Below are positions 7,540 through 15,081 of a DNA stretch of 64,000 nucleotides, piece after piece. The DNA comes from CAVUBL01 sp963837945. GTDB lineage: Bacteria; Acidobacteriota; Thermoanaerobaculia; Multivoradales; DATKCC01. Below the pieces are notes generated by a model. That model had not been told where the DNA came from. It saw nothing but the letters and a program-made list of their open reading frames with translations, and searched no databases. How positions within the stretch are numbered: position 1 is the stretch's first letter; every line of letters begins with the position of its first letter. The translations under genes were made by a program, and so were the position numbers. Location: positions 1 through 64,000 of the forward strand of contig CAWIQD010000015.1 of NCBI GenBank assembly GCA_963837945.1, written 5' to 3'.

Positions 7540-8664
7540 ATGAAGAAGTGCCCTGCCTGCGCGGAAGAACTCCAAGACGAAGCCCTTAAGTGCCGGTTCT
7601 GCGGCCAGATCCTGGTCGGCGACGGATGGCGCGCCTTCTGCGAACGATACTCTAGACTGTCGGAGGAGCAGAGGGCACTCGAGATATTAGGTCTTACTGA
7701 AGTGCAGCGAGCGACCTTCGAAGCAGCCTGGCAGATCCTTGCGCCGGAGGCTCGCAAGTGCCCCCCGAGGCAATCTTCGCTTACCAAGGCGCTTGTTCCT
7801 GACGCAATGGTCGGGGAGAGTCACGCAAAGGCGAGCCAGAAGAGGTTGGTGCTTCTTAGCCTCCTGGCCGTCATCATCCTCGCGACTCTATTCTACATAC
7901 TCGGGAGGAGCGCGGTTGAAGGTACCGAGAAGGAGTTCTCTTCGGTCCGTCCTATTACTTCCTTCCGAAAAAGCGCACTGCTTTCGGCGGAGCAGGCACG
8001 GCAACGAGATGTATTCTACAAGCAAGCCCAGGAGGCATTGAAGCGAGAAAATTACGGGTTCGCAGCGGAAAGACTGACTAGAGTCGCCGCGATACAAAAT
8101 GGCTACAAAGACGTGGACGAATTGCTAGCCAAGCCTGAAATTCGGAAGGCCAGGGACGAGAAGGCCCGGCAACGTCACATCGATCCCCTACCTGCGGAGT
8201 TTGCGAGACAACATTCAAGCGTGCGCAGCGGCCCGAGTAAAGAGAGTCCTGTGCTCCGTGAGCCGACCCCTGGAGAGCGCTTGAGATACGAGGTAAAGCG
8301 AGGGAATTGGTACAAGCTTGCCACACTTAGTGGCAACCAAGCATGGGTTCAAGAGAGTGAAGTAACTCTAGCTCCTCGGCAGACTCCCCCCCGAGTTTCT
8401 CCAACCACAGGCGCTACGTTCACGGTGGTCCGCAAGGAAAGCTTCTCAGCCTGGGTGGGCGACCACTTCGTCCCCGGAACAAAGGTACACGTACTGGCTA
8501 CACGGACCGTGGATGTCCTTGGTGTAGCAAGAAAATTGGCTGCCAACGAACGACGGCCAACAACGGTTTTCTTTTGGTCAGCTAGAGCGGACATCGGGAA
8601 GACAGCTTCTAATCACAGTGTCGACTGCCTCCGCGGGCCCTCCTCATGCAACATAGTATTCTAG
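7540..8664 (+). CDS. Zinc-ribbon, single-pass membrane protein with bacterial SH3-like domain
   Basis: This is a 374-residue protein starting at an ATG preceded by GGAGGGAG. A zinc ribbon with two CxxC knuckles (Cys4, Cys7, Cys18, Cys21) opens it. A short helical stretch follows, then one membrane segment at about 103-121. After a helical region the part near 225-275 (VRSGPSKESPVLREPTPGERLRYE, then NWYKLATLSGNQAWVQESEV) has the pattern of a bacterial SH3 domain. The topology suggests a cytoplasmic zinc ribbon and an extracytoplasmic SH3 part. Its function is unknown. Base composition is clearly less GC-rich than the chromosomal genes to the right, and it lies immediately inside the first ISL3 copy, so it was probably acquired. 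Whether it belongs with the convergent operon to its right is not known. Confidence 0.7.
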   Translation: MKKCPACAEELQDEALKCRFCGQILVGDGWRAFCERYSRLSEEQRALEILGLTEVQRATFEAAWQILAPEARKCPPRQSSLTKALVPDAMVGESHAKASQKRLVLLSLLAVIILATLFYILGRSAVEGTEKEFSSVRPITSFRKSALLSAEQARQRDVFYKQAQEALKRENYGFAAERLTRVAAIQNGYKDVDELLAKPEIRKARDEKARQRHIDPLPAEFARQHSSVRSGPSKESPVLREPTPGERLRYEVKRGNWYKLATLSGNQAWVQESEVTLAPRQTPPRVSPTTGATFTVVRKESFSAWVGDHFVPGTKVHVLATRTVDVLGVARKLAANERRPTTVFFWSARADIGKTASNHSVDCLRGPSSCNIVF

Positions 8665-8799
8665 CTCCTGCCGTACTGTGGTAGCTACGAACATGTCGCA
8701 GGCTCGCAGCGCTACATTCCCGTGGGCGAGGCCGAGCAAGGACTCGGCACCGCTTTGCCCTCCGCTATTGCCTTCGACGAGTCGAGTAGCCGTCTCGTC

Positions 8800-8930
8800 T
8801 GTCGGCTTTGGGGACGGCTCATTCGCTGCATCCATGAGGTCGCCCCGTTGCTCTGCCGCGTGTGCGCCGGCTCAAAGCAGATTCTCGCCTTCCTTCTCGA
8901 GCCCAGCGCCATTCGCCCGATCCAGCTCTA
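8800..8930 (+). pseudogene. Decayed C-terminal piece of an IS91-like transposase
   Basis: One forward frame reads WGRLIRCIHEVAPLLCRVCAG, then QILAFLLEPSAIRPI. This matches the remembered C-terminal zinc-binding motif of IS91-type transposases (W-x-R-L-I, then CxxC-x-G-x-M-x-I-x-A-F, then PAVI-x-x-I-L). The second CxxC is partly preserved (CRVC). No start, catalytic region or end sequence remains. The call rests on pattern memory over about 45 residues. Confidence 0.5.
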
Positions 8931-9342
8931 CGAGACTACGCCAAGGCAAGAGTTGGGGCGCGCGCGGCGCGTTTCCGTAGGACCTTGGTTGTTGGAGCTT
9001 CCGGCCTTCTCCACGACGGAGTGGGCCCCAAGCCGTAAACTGTCCACCAGACCGGGGCAGGCTCAGCTGGTGGTTAAGTGGGCGCCTCAACCCAAAGCGT
9101 TGGCATCGAGTCGGCGCTGAGCAGGCCGGCCGCCCCAAGACAATGTAGCCCGGAGGCGGCACTGGTAACTTCGGGGGAGAAGCCAGCTCATGGACCAGCT
9201 AGACCGGTGTGCGTGGGAGCCGCGGTGTATCGGCAAATGCCGCGCGAGGGCATCGCGGAGAGAATGGCTTGCGCCGCTCAATCGACCACCTCTCCCTTGT
9301 GGCGGATCAGGTTTCGCGAAGTACTCTGGATCTCCGCCACGT
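8931..9342. other. No gene seen
   Basis: This roughly 400-base stretch lies between the IS91-like relic and the 3' end of the methyltransferase fusion gene. Open frames exist on both strands but none has recognisable domains, a convincing start or consistent codon use. Confidence 0.5.
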
Positions 9343-10413
9343 TCAGGCCACCTTCCGAGCGAGACAGAAGATGCGGTCTGGTGCTCGGTACGTGTCGACA
9401 GGCTTGTCGACAGAGTGTAGGTCAAGAAGATCAAAGCCAACTAGTAGCTGGCGCAGTTCTTGTGCCGAGTAGTATGAACTGTATTTCCGCATATTCCAGT
9501 AACGGGAGTCTTCTTCAAATCCCTCGGCGTCGCCTGCCTTCACCAGAACAAAGAGGACGGCACCTGGTCTCAGGACTCGGCGAACTTCTTGAATAGCCTT
9601 AGCAGCGTCAGGCTTTGTCAGGTGAATCAGAACGCAGCTGCACCAGACGCCATCGAAGGATTCCTCGGGGTATTGGAGCGTGGTGACACTCATGACCTTA
9701 AAGTTCGCGCCGGGAACGCGGTCCCGAGCGATCGCAATGAAGATGGGCGAAATATCTATTCCGCTTACCCAGTAGCCCCGCTCCGCAAACCATGCGGAGT
9801 CGCGACCGGCCGCACAGCCGACATCAAGTATATCTCCTTGATCGGGCAGAAGGTCGCAAAACCTCTTGAGCCAGTCGACGTCGAGCATGCCTGACGTGTT
9901 CGCTGCATAGCTGCTAGCATTGAAGTCGTAAAATTCTCTTGTTACACGCATATAGTCCGGCAAGTCGTTCATCTCAGGCTCCTTGAGGGTACGAAAAATT
10001 TCAACCACGGCATGCACGCCCTCATGCAGTGTCTTGCACACTTTCGCTGCATGGAACTTAAGCCAGGTCCGTTGGCCATTTCCGGACCGCCCGACGTAGA
10101 TGATCGTCGGAATACCCCACGTAAATGCGTAGACCAGTTCGCAGCAGCACCCGACATAGTTGCGGTTCGGGAGGGACATGTCCATGAAGACAGCGTCGCA
10201 GCGGCGTAGCTCGCTAAGGTCACTCTCGACTATATCCTTAACTGTCTTGAGGCCTCTTGCACGGCCGAGCGCAACGGGATCGAGGATCTCGATTCCGTGG
10301 CGCGCAAGAAGGTTCCGTACTTTAGCTGCGCGCCTTGACACCCGCACCCAAGGGAGCCCCTCGACTCCGCGAGCATAGTAGACCCTCGGTCTTATTGATC
10401 TACCATTCGCCAC
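9343..10413 (-). CDS. Nucleoside 2-deoxyribosyltransferase-like/SAM methyltransferase fusion
   Basis: This is a 356-residue two-domain protein. Residues 1-145 have the Rossmann-like layout of the nucleoside deoxyribosyltransferase (NDT) superfamily. They show an opening strand (VYYARGV), a RHGIEILDP strand-turn and an ESDLSELRRCDAVFMDMS block with Asp73. A YVGCCCELVYA block follows, with Glu92 in the place of the catalytic nucleophile, then GIPTIIYVG. Residues 155-356 are a class I methyltransferase: motif I DVGCAAGRD (197-205), the ribose-binding Asp220 and a VRRVLRPGAVLFVLV strand. NDT-type enzymes exchange or cleave the base of (deoxy)nucleosides or nucleotides; the second domain would methylate a related substrate. 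Its start overlaps the HIT gene end by 14 bases. It is the last gene of a three-gene operon. The domain calls are firm; the substrate is unknown. Confidence 0.82.
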   Translation of the reverse strand: MANGRSIRPRVYYARGVEGLPWVRVSRRAAKVRNLLARHGIEILDPVALGRARGLKTVKDIVESDLSELRRCDAVFMDMSLPNRNYVGCCCELVYAFTWGIPTIIYVGRSGNGQRTWLKFHAAKVCKTLHEGVHAVVEIFRTLKEPEMNDLPDYMRVTREFYDFNASSYAANTSGMLDVDWLKRFCDLLPDQGDILDVGCAAGRDSAWFAERGYWVSGIDISPIFIAIARDRVPGANFKVMSVTTLQYPEESFDGVWCSCVLIHLTKPDAAKAIQEVRRVLRPGAVLFVLVKAGDAEGFEEDSRYWNMRKYSSYYSAQELRQLLVGFDLLDLHSVDKPVDTYRAPDRIFCLARKVA

Positions 10414-11029
10414 TGGCTGTCCTGATGGTTTCTAGTGTTGAGCGAACGAGCTCAAGCCGGGGGTAGGCTAAGTAGTCCCACTCCGTGGGGCAACCTGCCG
10501 CCGCTGCTAGAACCCGACGGACATACTGTCCGGGGAGGTGCTCCACTCTTCGTCCAAACCCTCGCCCTTCTTCATCTCCAACGTACAGGTAGCTTCCACC
10601 GGCTAGATCAAGGAAAGACACGGACCTTAGATCATTCCGCTCGATGACTTGGGAGAGAGCACCATCTATACTTGGCATCAGGTGAAGATGAGCATGATCA
10701 ATGCAACTCCCTGCGTTCGATTGTTCGCCAGAACCGTGCTCAAAGAGTATCACTCCTTTGTTGTAGATACGCTCCAGGCTCCTGCGTACCGAAGCAATGA
10801 GATCAACTGATCGTTTCCGGGCCGCTTTCGAAAGATCGCCGAAGCACGTATAGTGTTTGACGGTGACGATTAAGAGGTAGCCTGACACTAAGGGACCAAG
10901 GCCAGGTACTACAATGAATTCTCGACTGCGGTAAAGCTCTTCATCGTACCAGCGCTTGCCTTCGCCGCGGCTGAACTTACGACAAAAGATGCACGAGGCA
11001 TTGGCGTCTTTCACTCTTCTGGGTCCCAT
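10400..11029 (-). CDS. HIT-family (histidine triad) nucleotide hydrolase/transferase
   Basis: This is a 209-residue HIT-like protein. It opens with a CxxC pair (CIFC, 13-16) usual for HIT proteins. It carries the triad HAHLHL (His112, His114, His116) in the context NAGSCIDHAHLHLMP. The C-terminal 80 residues extend beyond the minimal fold and end with a YVRRVLAAAAG helix and an EWDYLAYP strand. HIT enzymes act on nucleotide phosphoanhydrides or phosphoramidates through a nucleotidyl-histidine intermediate. Its start overlaps the phosphoribosyltransferase stop by 19 bases and its stop overlaps the downstream fusion gene, so translation is likely coupled. The role here may be to process or recycle a nucleotide made by the neighbours; that is inference. 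Confidence 0.85.
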   Translation of the reverse strand: MGPRRVKDANASCIFCRKFSRGEGKRWYDEELYRSREFIVVPGLGPLVSGYLLIVTVKHYTCFGDLSKAARKRSVDLIASVRRSLERIYNKGVILFEHGSGEQSNAGSCIDHAHLHLMPSIDGALSQVIERNDLRSVSFLDLAGGSYLYVGDEEGRGFGRRVEHLPGQYVRRVLAAAAGCPTEWDYLAYPRLELVRSTLETIRTASGEW

Positions 11030-11601
11030 GGTAGAGCCACACCGCTATCACGGGTCTCGAAAGCTGCCCTCTCAATGAGCGCGTGCTTAAAGGCTGTGCG
11101 CTCAGGGCCCTGGTGTGGCACACTCATTTGAAGCATCACGAGGCGCCGAATCACAGCGCTCGGATACTTCCTGGCCAAGAAGGAGGTCGCCTCTCGCATG
11201 TGCTCACCTTTCCTCAGAGCATCGTCGACCAGCAGGATGCGGGGCTTAGATTCCGTTGCGCCTTCATCGTAAGTCACTCGCCGCTGCGCAGAGCGATCGC
11301 AGTTAACCACAATAAGACGAATGGAGGGTATACCCAGTTGCTTCGCTAGGAGGCCGCCAACTATCGCGCCGCCCCTATTGATGCCTATGATCAGATCGGG
11401 ACCGAACCGACGGGCATCCTCTAGAAGAATTCTGACCCCACGATCTATGTCTGCGTACGAGAGCCTCCGCCCACTCACTAATCGCCGCGGGTCATGTACA
11501 CGGTAAACCATCGAATGAGACTTCGCCCAGCGATAGATGGTGATACCACTGATGCCGATAATCGCGCAGATAGCCGCGAGCCAATTGAGGATCTCTAGCA
11601 C
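11011..11601 (-). CDS. Membrane-anchored phosphoribosyltransferase-like protein
   Basis: This is a 196-residue protein with one N-terminal membrane segment (about 7-24) followed by a type I phosphoribosyltransferase fold. GPDLIIGINRGGAIVGGLLA is the conserved substrate loop. The PRPP-binding signature is ILLVDDALRKGEHM (122-135), with both acidic residues but Lys-Gly-Glu-His where many enzymes have Thr-Gly. The ALPWDP ending is common in this family. It is the first gene of the operon. The membrane anchor is unusual for a salvage enzyme and suggests a localised or sensing role. The 220 bases upstream reach the second ISL3 copy and should hold the promoter; I see no clear -10/-35 pair. Confidence 0.82.
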   Translation of the reverse strand: MLEILNWLAAICAIIGISGITIYRWAKSHSMVYRVHDPRRLVSGRRLSYADIDRGVRILLEDARRFGPDLIIGINRGGAIVGGLLAKQLGIPSIRLIVVNCDRSAQRRVTYDEGATESKPRILLVDDALRKGEHMREATSFLARKYPSAVIRRLVMLQMSVPHQGPERTAFKHALIERAAFETRDSGVALPWDPEE

Positions 11602-11830
11602 CGTGGTCGGTTTCCGCGAGTCGCATCAACTCGGCAAAGTCGACCCTGGTTGGAACTCCGGAGTGGAGAACCGCCAGCGGCACAGTGGCTGCCTAAGCGG
11701 AAGCGAAATCGCCAATGCGGGGATTATACCATCCTCGGAGTACTACCAGGCAGGCCAGAGCGAGCTGCCGGCGGAGGCTGCAACCGCTTGCGGCGGAGAG
11801 TCGAGAGGAAGCCACTGGAGTTATTCTAGT

Positions 11831-13145
11831 GGCGCTTCCGTACCTTGTGTGGGTAGAGGGGAACGGGGTCGGCATATGCTCCGCGGATGAGAGACAAGGA
11901 TCTGTATAGCAAGATCTTGGGGATCGAGGAGCCGTGGAGAGTCGAGGAGGTGGAACTGGATGCAGGCCGAAGCGAGGTTCGTGTGGTGGTGAAGCATCGC
12001 GCCGGGCGACTGGCGTGTCCTGAGTGCGGCAGGCCGTGCTCGGGCTACGATGCGCGGCCCCGTCGGTGGCGTCACCTGGACACTTGCCAGTACCGGACGA
12101 TCCTGGTGGCGCAGGTGCCGCGGGTGGAGTGTACGGAGCATGGCGTTCGACAGGTGAGCGTTCCGTGGGGGGAGCCGGGGTCGCGCTTCACCGCCCTGTT
12201 CGAGGCCCTGGTCATCGACTGGCTCCAGGAGGCGAGCATCGCGGCCGTGGCGCGCCAGCTCAAGCTCGGGTGGGAAGAGACAGCGGGCATCATGGATCGG
12301 GCGGTGCGCCGGGGCCTCGCGCGGCGCCAGGCCGTGCTTCCTCCCCGGATGGGTGTCGATGAGGTTTCCTTCCAGAAGCACCACGAGTACGTCACCGTGG
12401 TCCACGATCCCACCCGGGGCGTCGTCGTCCACGTGGCAGACGGCCGGGATCGAGAGTGCCTGGACTCTTTCTACAGGGACTTCCCCGAGGAGGCACGGAC
12501 GGCGGTCGAATCGGTGACGATGGACATGTGGGCCGCCTACATCGCCTCGACCGAGGACTTCATTCCCGGCGCCGAAGGCAAGATCGCCTTCGACAAGTTC
12601 CACGTCGCCCAGCACCTGGGCAAGGCGGTCGACCAGGTGCGGCGGCAAGAGAGCAAGGCGCTGCTCGCCGAGGGCGACGAGCGGCTCAAGGGCACGAAGT
12701 ACCTCTGGCTGAGCCACCCCGACCACTTCCAGGAGGAACGCTGGACGGCCTTCGAGCCGTTGCGCACGAGCACGTTGCGCACCGCCCGCGCCTGGGCGAT
12801 CAAGACGGTGGCGATGACGCTTTGGCACTATCGCCGCCGGGCCTGGGCGAGGAAGGCCTGGCTGCGTTGGTACTCCTGGGCGATTCGCTCTCGCCTTGAG
12901 CCTGTCAAACGGGTCGCACGCATGGTCAAGCGTCACCTCGAAGGCATCCTTACTGCCGTCGTCCTCGGCATCACCAACGCCCGGGCCGAAGGCCTCAACG
13001 CCAAGATCCAGTGGATCAAGGCAACCGCCCACGGCTTCCGCAACCGTGACCGCTTCCGCAATGCCATCTACTTCCATTGTGGCGGTCTCGACCTGTATCC
13101 AGCGACGCTTACGCGATGACTACCCACACAACTTACGGTAGAGCC
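11831..13145 (+). mobile_element. ISL3-family insertion sequence, copy 2 (complete)
   Basis: This copy has the same length (1,315 bp) and ends as copy 1, in the same orientation. It has its own 8-bp target duplication ATTCTAGT at 11823-11830 and 13146-13153. I count four base differences from copy 1, three of them clustered near 11968-11980. The separate duplications show two independent insertions rather than a composite transposon. Confidence 0.95.
11887..13119 (+). CDS. ISL3-family transposase, copy 2
   Basis: This 410-residue DDE transposase is almost identical to copy 1, with the zinc-finger region, the three acidic positions and the RAEGLNAKIQW block intact. It is presumably active and able to mobilise either copy. 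Its left flank lies just beyond the phosphoribosyltransferase operon start and its right flank is the 5' end of an IS630-like remnant. Confidence 0.95.
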   Translation: MRDKDLYSKILGIEEPWRVEEVELDAGRSEVRVVVKHRAGRLACPECGRPCSGYDARPRRWRHLDTCQYRTILVAQVPRVECTEHGVRQVSVPWGEPGSRFTALFEALVIDWLQEASIAAVARQLKLGWEETAGIMDRAVRRGLARRQAVLPPRMGVDEVSFQKHHEYVTVVHDPTRGVVVHVADGRDRECLDSFYRDFPEEARTAVESVTMDMWAAYIASTEDFIPGAEGKIAFDKFHVAQHLGKAVDQVRRQESKALLAEGDERLKGTKYLWLSHPDHFQEERWTAFEPLRTSTLRTARAWAIKTVAMTLWHYRRRAWARKAWLRWYSWAIRSRLEPVKRVARMVKRHLEGILTAVVLGITNARAEGLNAKIQWIKATAHGFRNRDRFRNAIYFHCGGLDLYPATLTR

Positions 13146-13311
13146 ATTCTAGTGTCATGTCAACCTTGAAGTGTCGGTTAGAGACGACTATACTCCTCCC
13201 AACGCCAACGCGATGGGAGGAGCGCCATGGGTGCAATCCGGTACAAGGTGACGTTGACCGAGCAGGAGCGGCAGATGCTCGAGGAGGTCGCGACGCGCGG
13301 CCGGCACAGTA
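13146..13311 (+). pseudogene. IS630-family transposase, N-terminal remnant
   Basis: A start at 13227 with GGAGG upstream opens MGAIRYKVTLTEQERQMLEE followed by VATRGRHSS. This is the standard N-terminus of IS630-type transposases. The frame is cut after about 28 residues by the IS66 end at 13312. The preceding bases (GTGTCATGTCAACC and on) probably include the left terminal repeat. The rest of the element is not in the window. Confidence 0.7.
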
Positions 13312-13500
13312 GTAAGCGTCCGGTGAACCCACCCCCTGGCGCTGAGCCCCGCGGCGGGAGCCCGCGGGTGTCCAGCCAGCCGCTCAGGCGGCGGCCCGGG
13401 CTTGCGGCTCGAGGGCCTCTGCCCAGGCGGCGGGGGTGAGCTCGGCGACGGCGTTGCGCGGGTGGGTGGGCAGGCGCTCGAAGAGATCGCGGAGGTAGGC
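13312..13500 (-). mobile_element. IS66 end fragment, 189 bp
   Basis: It is identical, apart from one base that I can see, to the first 189 bp of the complete IS66 at 15010-15198. It includes the terminal GTAAGCGTCCGG and codes the last residues of the TnpC transposase. It stops abruptly at 13500 where the DDE element begins. It is a leftover of a second IS66 copy. Confidence 0.85.
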
Positions 13501-13562
13501 CAGACCTCCTGACCTACCCGCTGTAACTGTCTGACAACACAGAGTCGCCCTCCTCCGGGGGT

Positions 13563-14133
13563 GCGGACCCAAAGGTGTCCGCTTTTTCGGCGCCGCCGAG
13601 ACCGGATCGGGTATGGCGCCGACGATCGACGACCCCTTCCTGTTTCCGGACCTCGCCGGCCTCCCGGCGGGTGTGATCGCCATCAATGACCGCTGCCGGC
13701 TCCAGGAGCGCGAGGGCCACCGGGTGGTGAGCGTGTGCGGGCTGCCGCTGGCGCACTTCGCCGTGGGTGACCGGGTGGGCGAGGCCCACGCGATGGTGAG
13801 CCTGGTCGATCTGCGCTGGGCGCGCCAGTGTGAGGTGGCGCGGGCCTTCGGCTACGACGTGCGCACGGTGCGGCGGCACCAGCGGCGGTTCGAAGAGGGA
13901 GGTCTGGCGGCCCTGGGGCGGCCCGGCGGCTGGGCGTCGACGAGAAGGCGGTGCGCAAGCTCGCCCGGCGTCTCGGTTGGCCGGGGCGCTCGGTCGAGCA
14001 AGAGGTCCTGCCCTTCGCCAGCGCGGACCCAAACCTGTCCGCTCTGGACGAGCCGGACGGTCCGGCGGCCCAACAGATCGGGCCGAAGGCCATCGAGACC
14101 GACAACGGCTTCGCGGACCCAAACCTGTCCGCT
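13563..14133. repeat. Three copies of a hairpin repeat GCGGAC-N9-GTCCGC
   Basis: Copies lie at 13563-13583 (centre AAAGGT), 14023-14043 and 14113-14133 (centre AAACCT, identical to each other). Each has 6-bp arms GCGGAC/GTCCGC around CCAAACCT or CCAAAGGT. The first precedes the DDE transposase frame and the other two lie inside it, where they code a recurring ADPNLSA peptide. They look like a small inserted repeat family. Confidence 0.7.
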
Positions 14134-15009
14134 TTCGGCTGGGACGACGCGGGAGCCCCCGAAGGGGGCGCAACTTGCGAGGTGCTGACGCGCCTGCGGC
14201 CCCCAGCGTGCGCTCGGAGAGCGCGACCCGAGCCGCCCCCGTTCTCGCTCGACCGGGACCCGTCCGACCGCTCCGGCGACCGACTGCTGGCCCGCCTGGG
14301 CCTGCTCGAGGACGCGGTACCGCTCTTCGGCACCAGTACCCGGGTGCCCGGCCTCGGGGTCCTGCTGGCGATGCCCGCCCTGGTGGAGAGCGGTGTGCTC
14401 GCGGTGGCCCGCGAGATCTACGGGGGCCTCGGGCCGGCCTTCTACGGGCTGCGTACCACGCTCGTGACTCTGCTGCTGATGGCGCTCCTACGAGTCAAGC
14501 GGCCCGAGGGGCTCAAGGAGCGCTCGCCCAGCCAGCTCGGCCAAGTGCTCGGCCTCGACCGCGCCCCGGAGGTCAAGACCTTGCGCCGCAAGCTCGCCCG
14601 GCTGGCCGCCCAGGGCCGCGCGGCCGAGCTCGGCCGCGCCCTGGCCCGGCTCCGGGTCGCCACCCGGGGGCACGCCGTGGGCTTCCTCTACGTCGACGGC
14701 CACGTGCGCGCCTACCACGGCGACCGCGAGATCCCGAAGACCCATGTGGCCCGGATTCGCCTCTCGATGCCGGCCAGCTACCGACTACTGGGTCCACGAC
14801 GCCGAGAGCGAGCCCCTCTTCGTCGTGCCCACCGAGGCCAACCGGGGAATGGTCGAGGTGCTGCCGGGCATCCTCGCCGAGGTCCGAGAGCTCGTCGGCG
14901 AGCGCCGGGTCACCGTCGTCTTCGACCGCGGCGGCTGGAGCCCGAAGCTCTTCGCCCGGATCCTCGCTCTCGGCTTCGACCTGATCACCTACCGCAAGGC
15001 GCCCTATCG
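13613..15009 (+). pseudogene. DDE transposase with helix-turn-helix N-terminus, broken and truncated by IS66
   Basis: The N-terminal piece carries AINDRCRLQEREGHRVVSVCG and the HTH WARQCEVARAFGYDVRTVRRHQRRFEEGGLAALG. A second frame adds RRLGVDEKAVRKLARRLGW. The next piece has the conserved core FYGLRTTLVTLLLMALLRVK, VGFLYVDGHVRAYHG and IPKTHVARIRLSMPA. After a frame change near 14770 it continues DYWVHDAESEPLFVV and VTVVFDRGGWSPKLF. The Asp in YVDGH and the Asp in FDRGG are likely catalytic. The gene ends at TYRKAPYR because IS66 starts at 15010. Frame breaks lie near 13930 and 14770. I remember this family as a widespread unclassified transposase in deltaproteobacterial-type genomes, but give it no IS family name. 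Confidence 0.65.
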
Positions 15010-15081
15010 GTAAGCGTCCGGTGAACCCACCCCCTGGCGCTGAGCCCCGCGGCGGGAGCCCGCGGGTGTCCAGCCAGCCGC

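Noticed and set aside
9078..9596. Forward frame opposite the methyltransferase 3' end
   Set aside because: No domain content; the minus-strand fusion gene has clear motifs across the overlapping part.
6155..13145. A composite transposon formed by the two ISL3 copies
   Set aside because: Each copy has its own matching 8-bp duplication and the outer flanks do not match, so the copies inserted separately.
13563..14133. CRISPR-like array from the repeated GCGGAC hairpins
   Set aside because: Only three copies at irregular spacings (460 and 90 bases), partly within a coding frame, and no cas genes.
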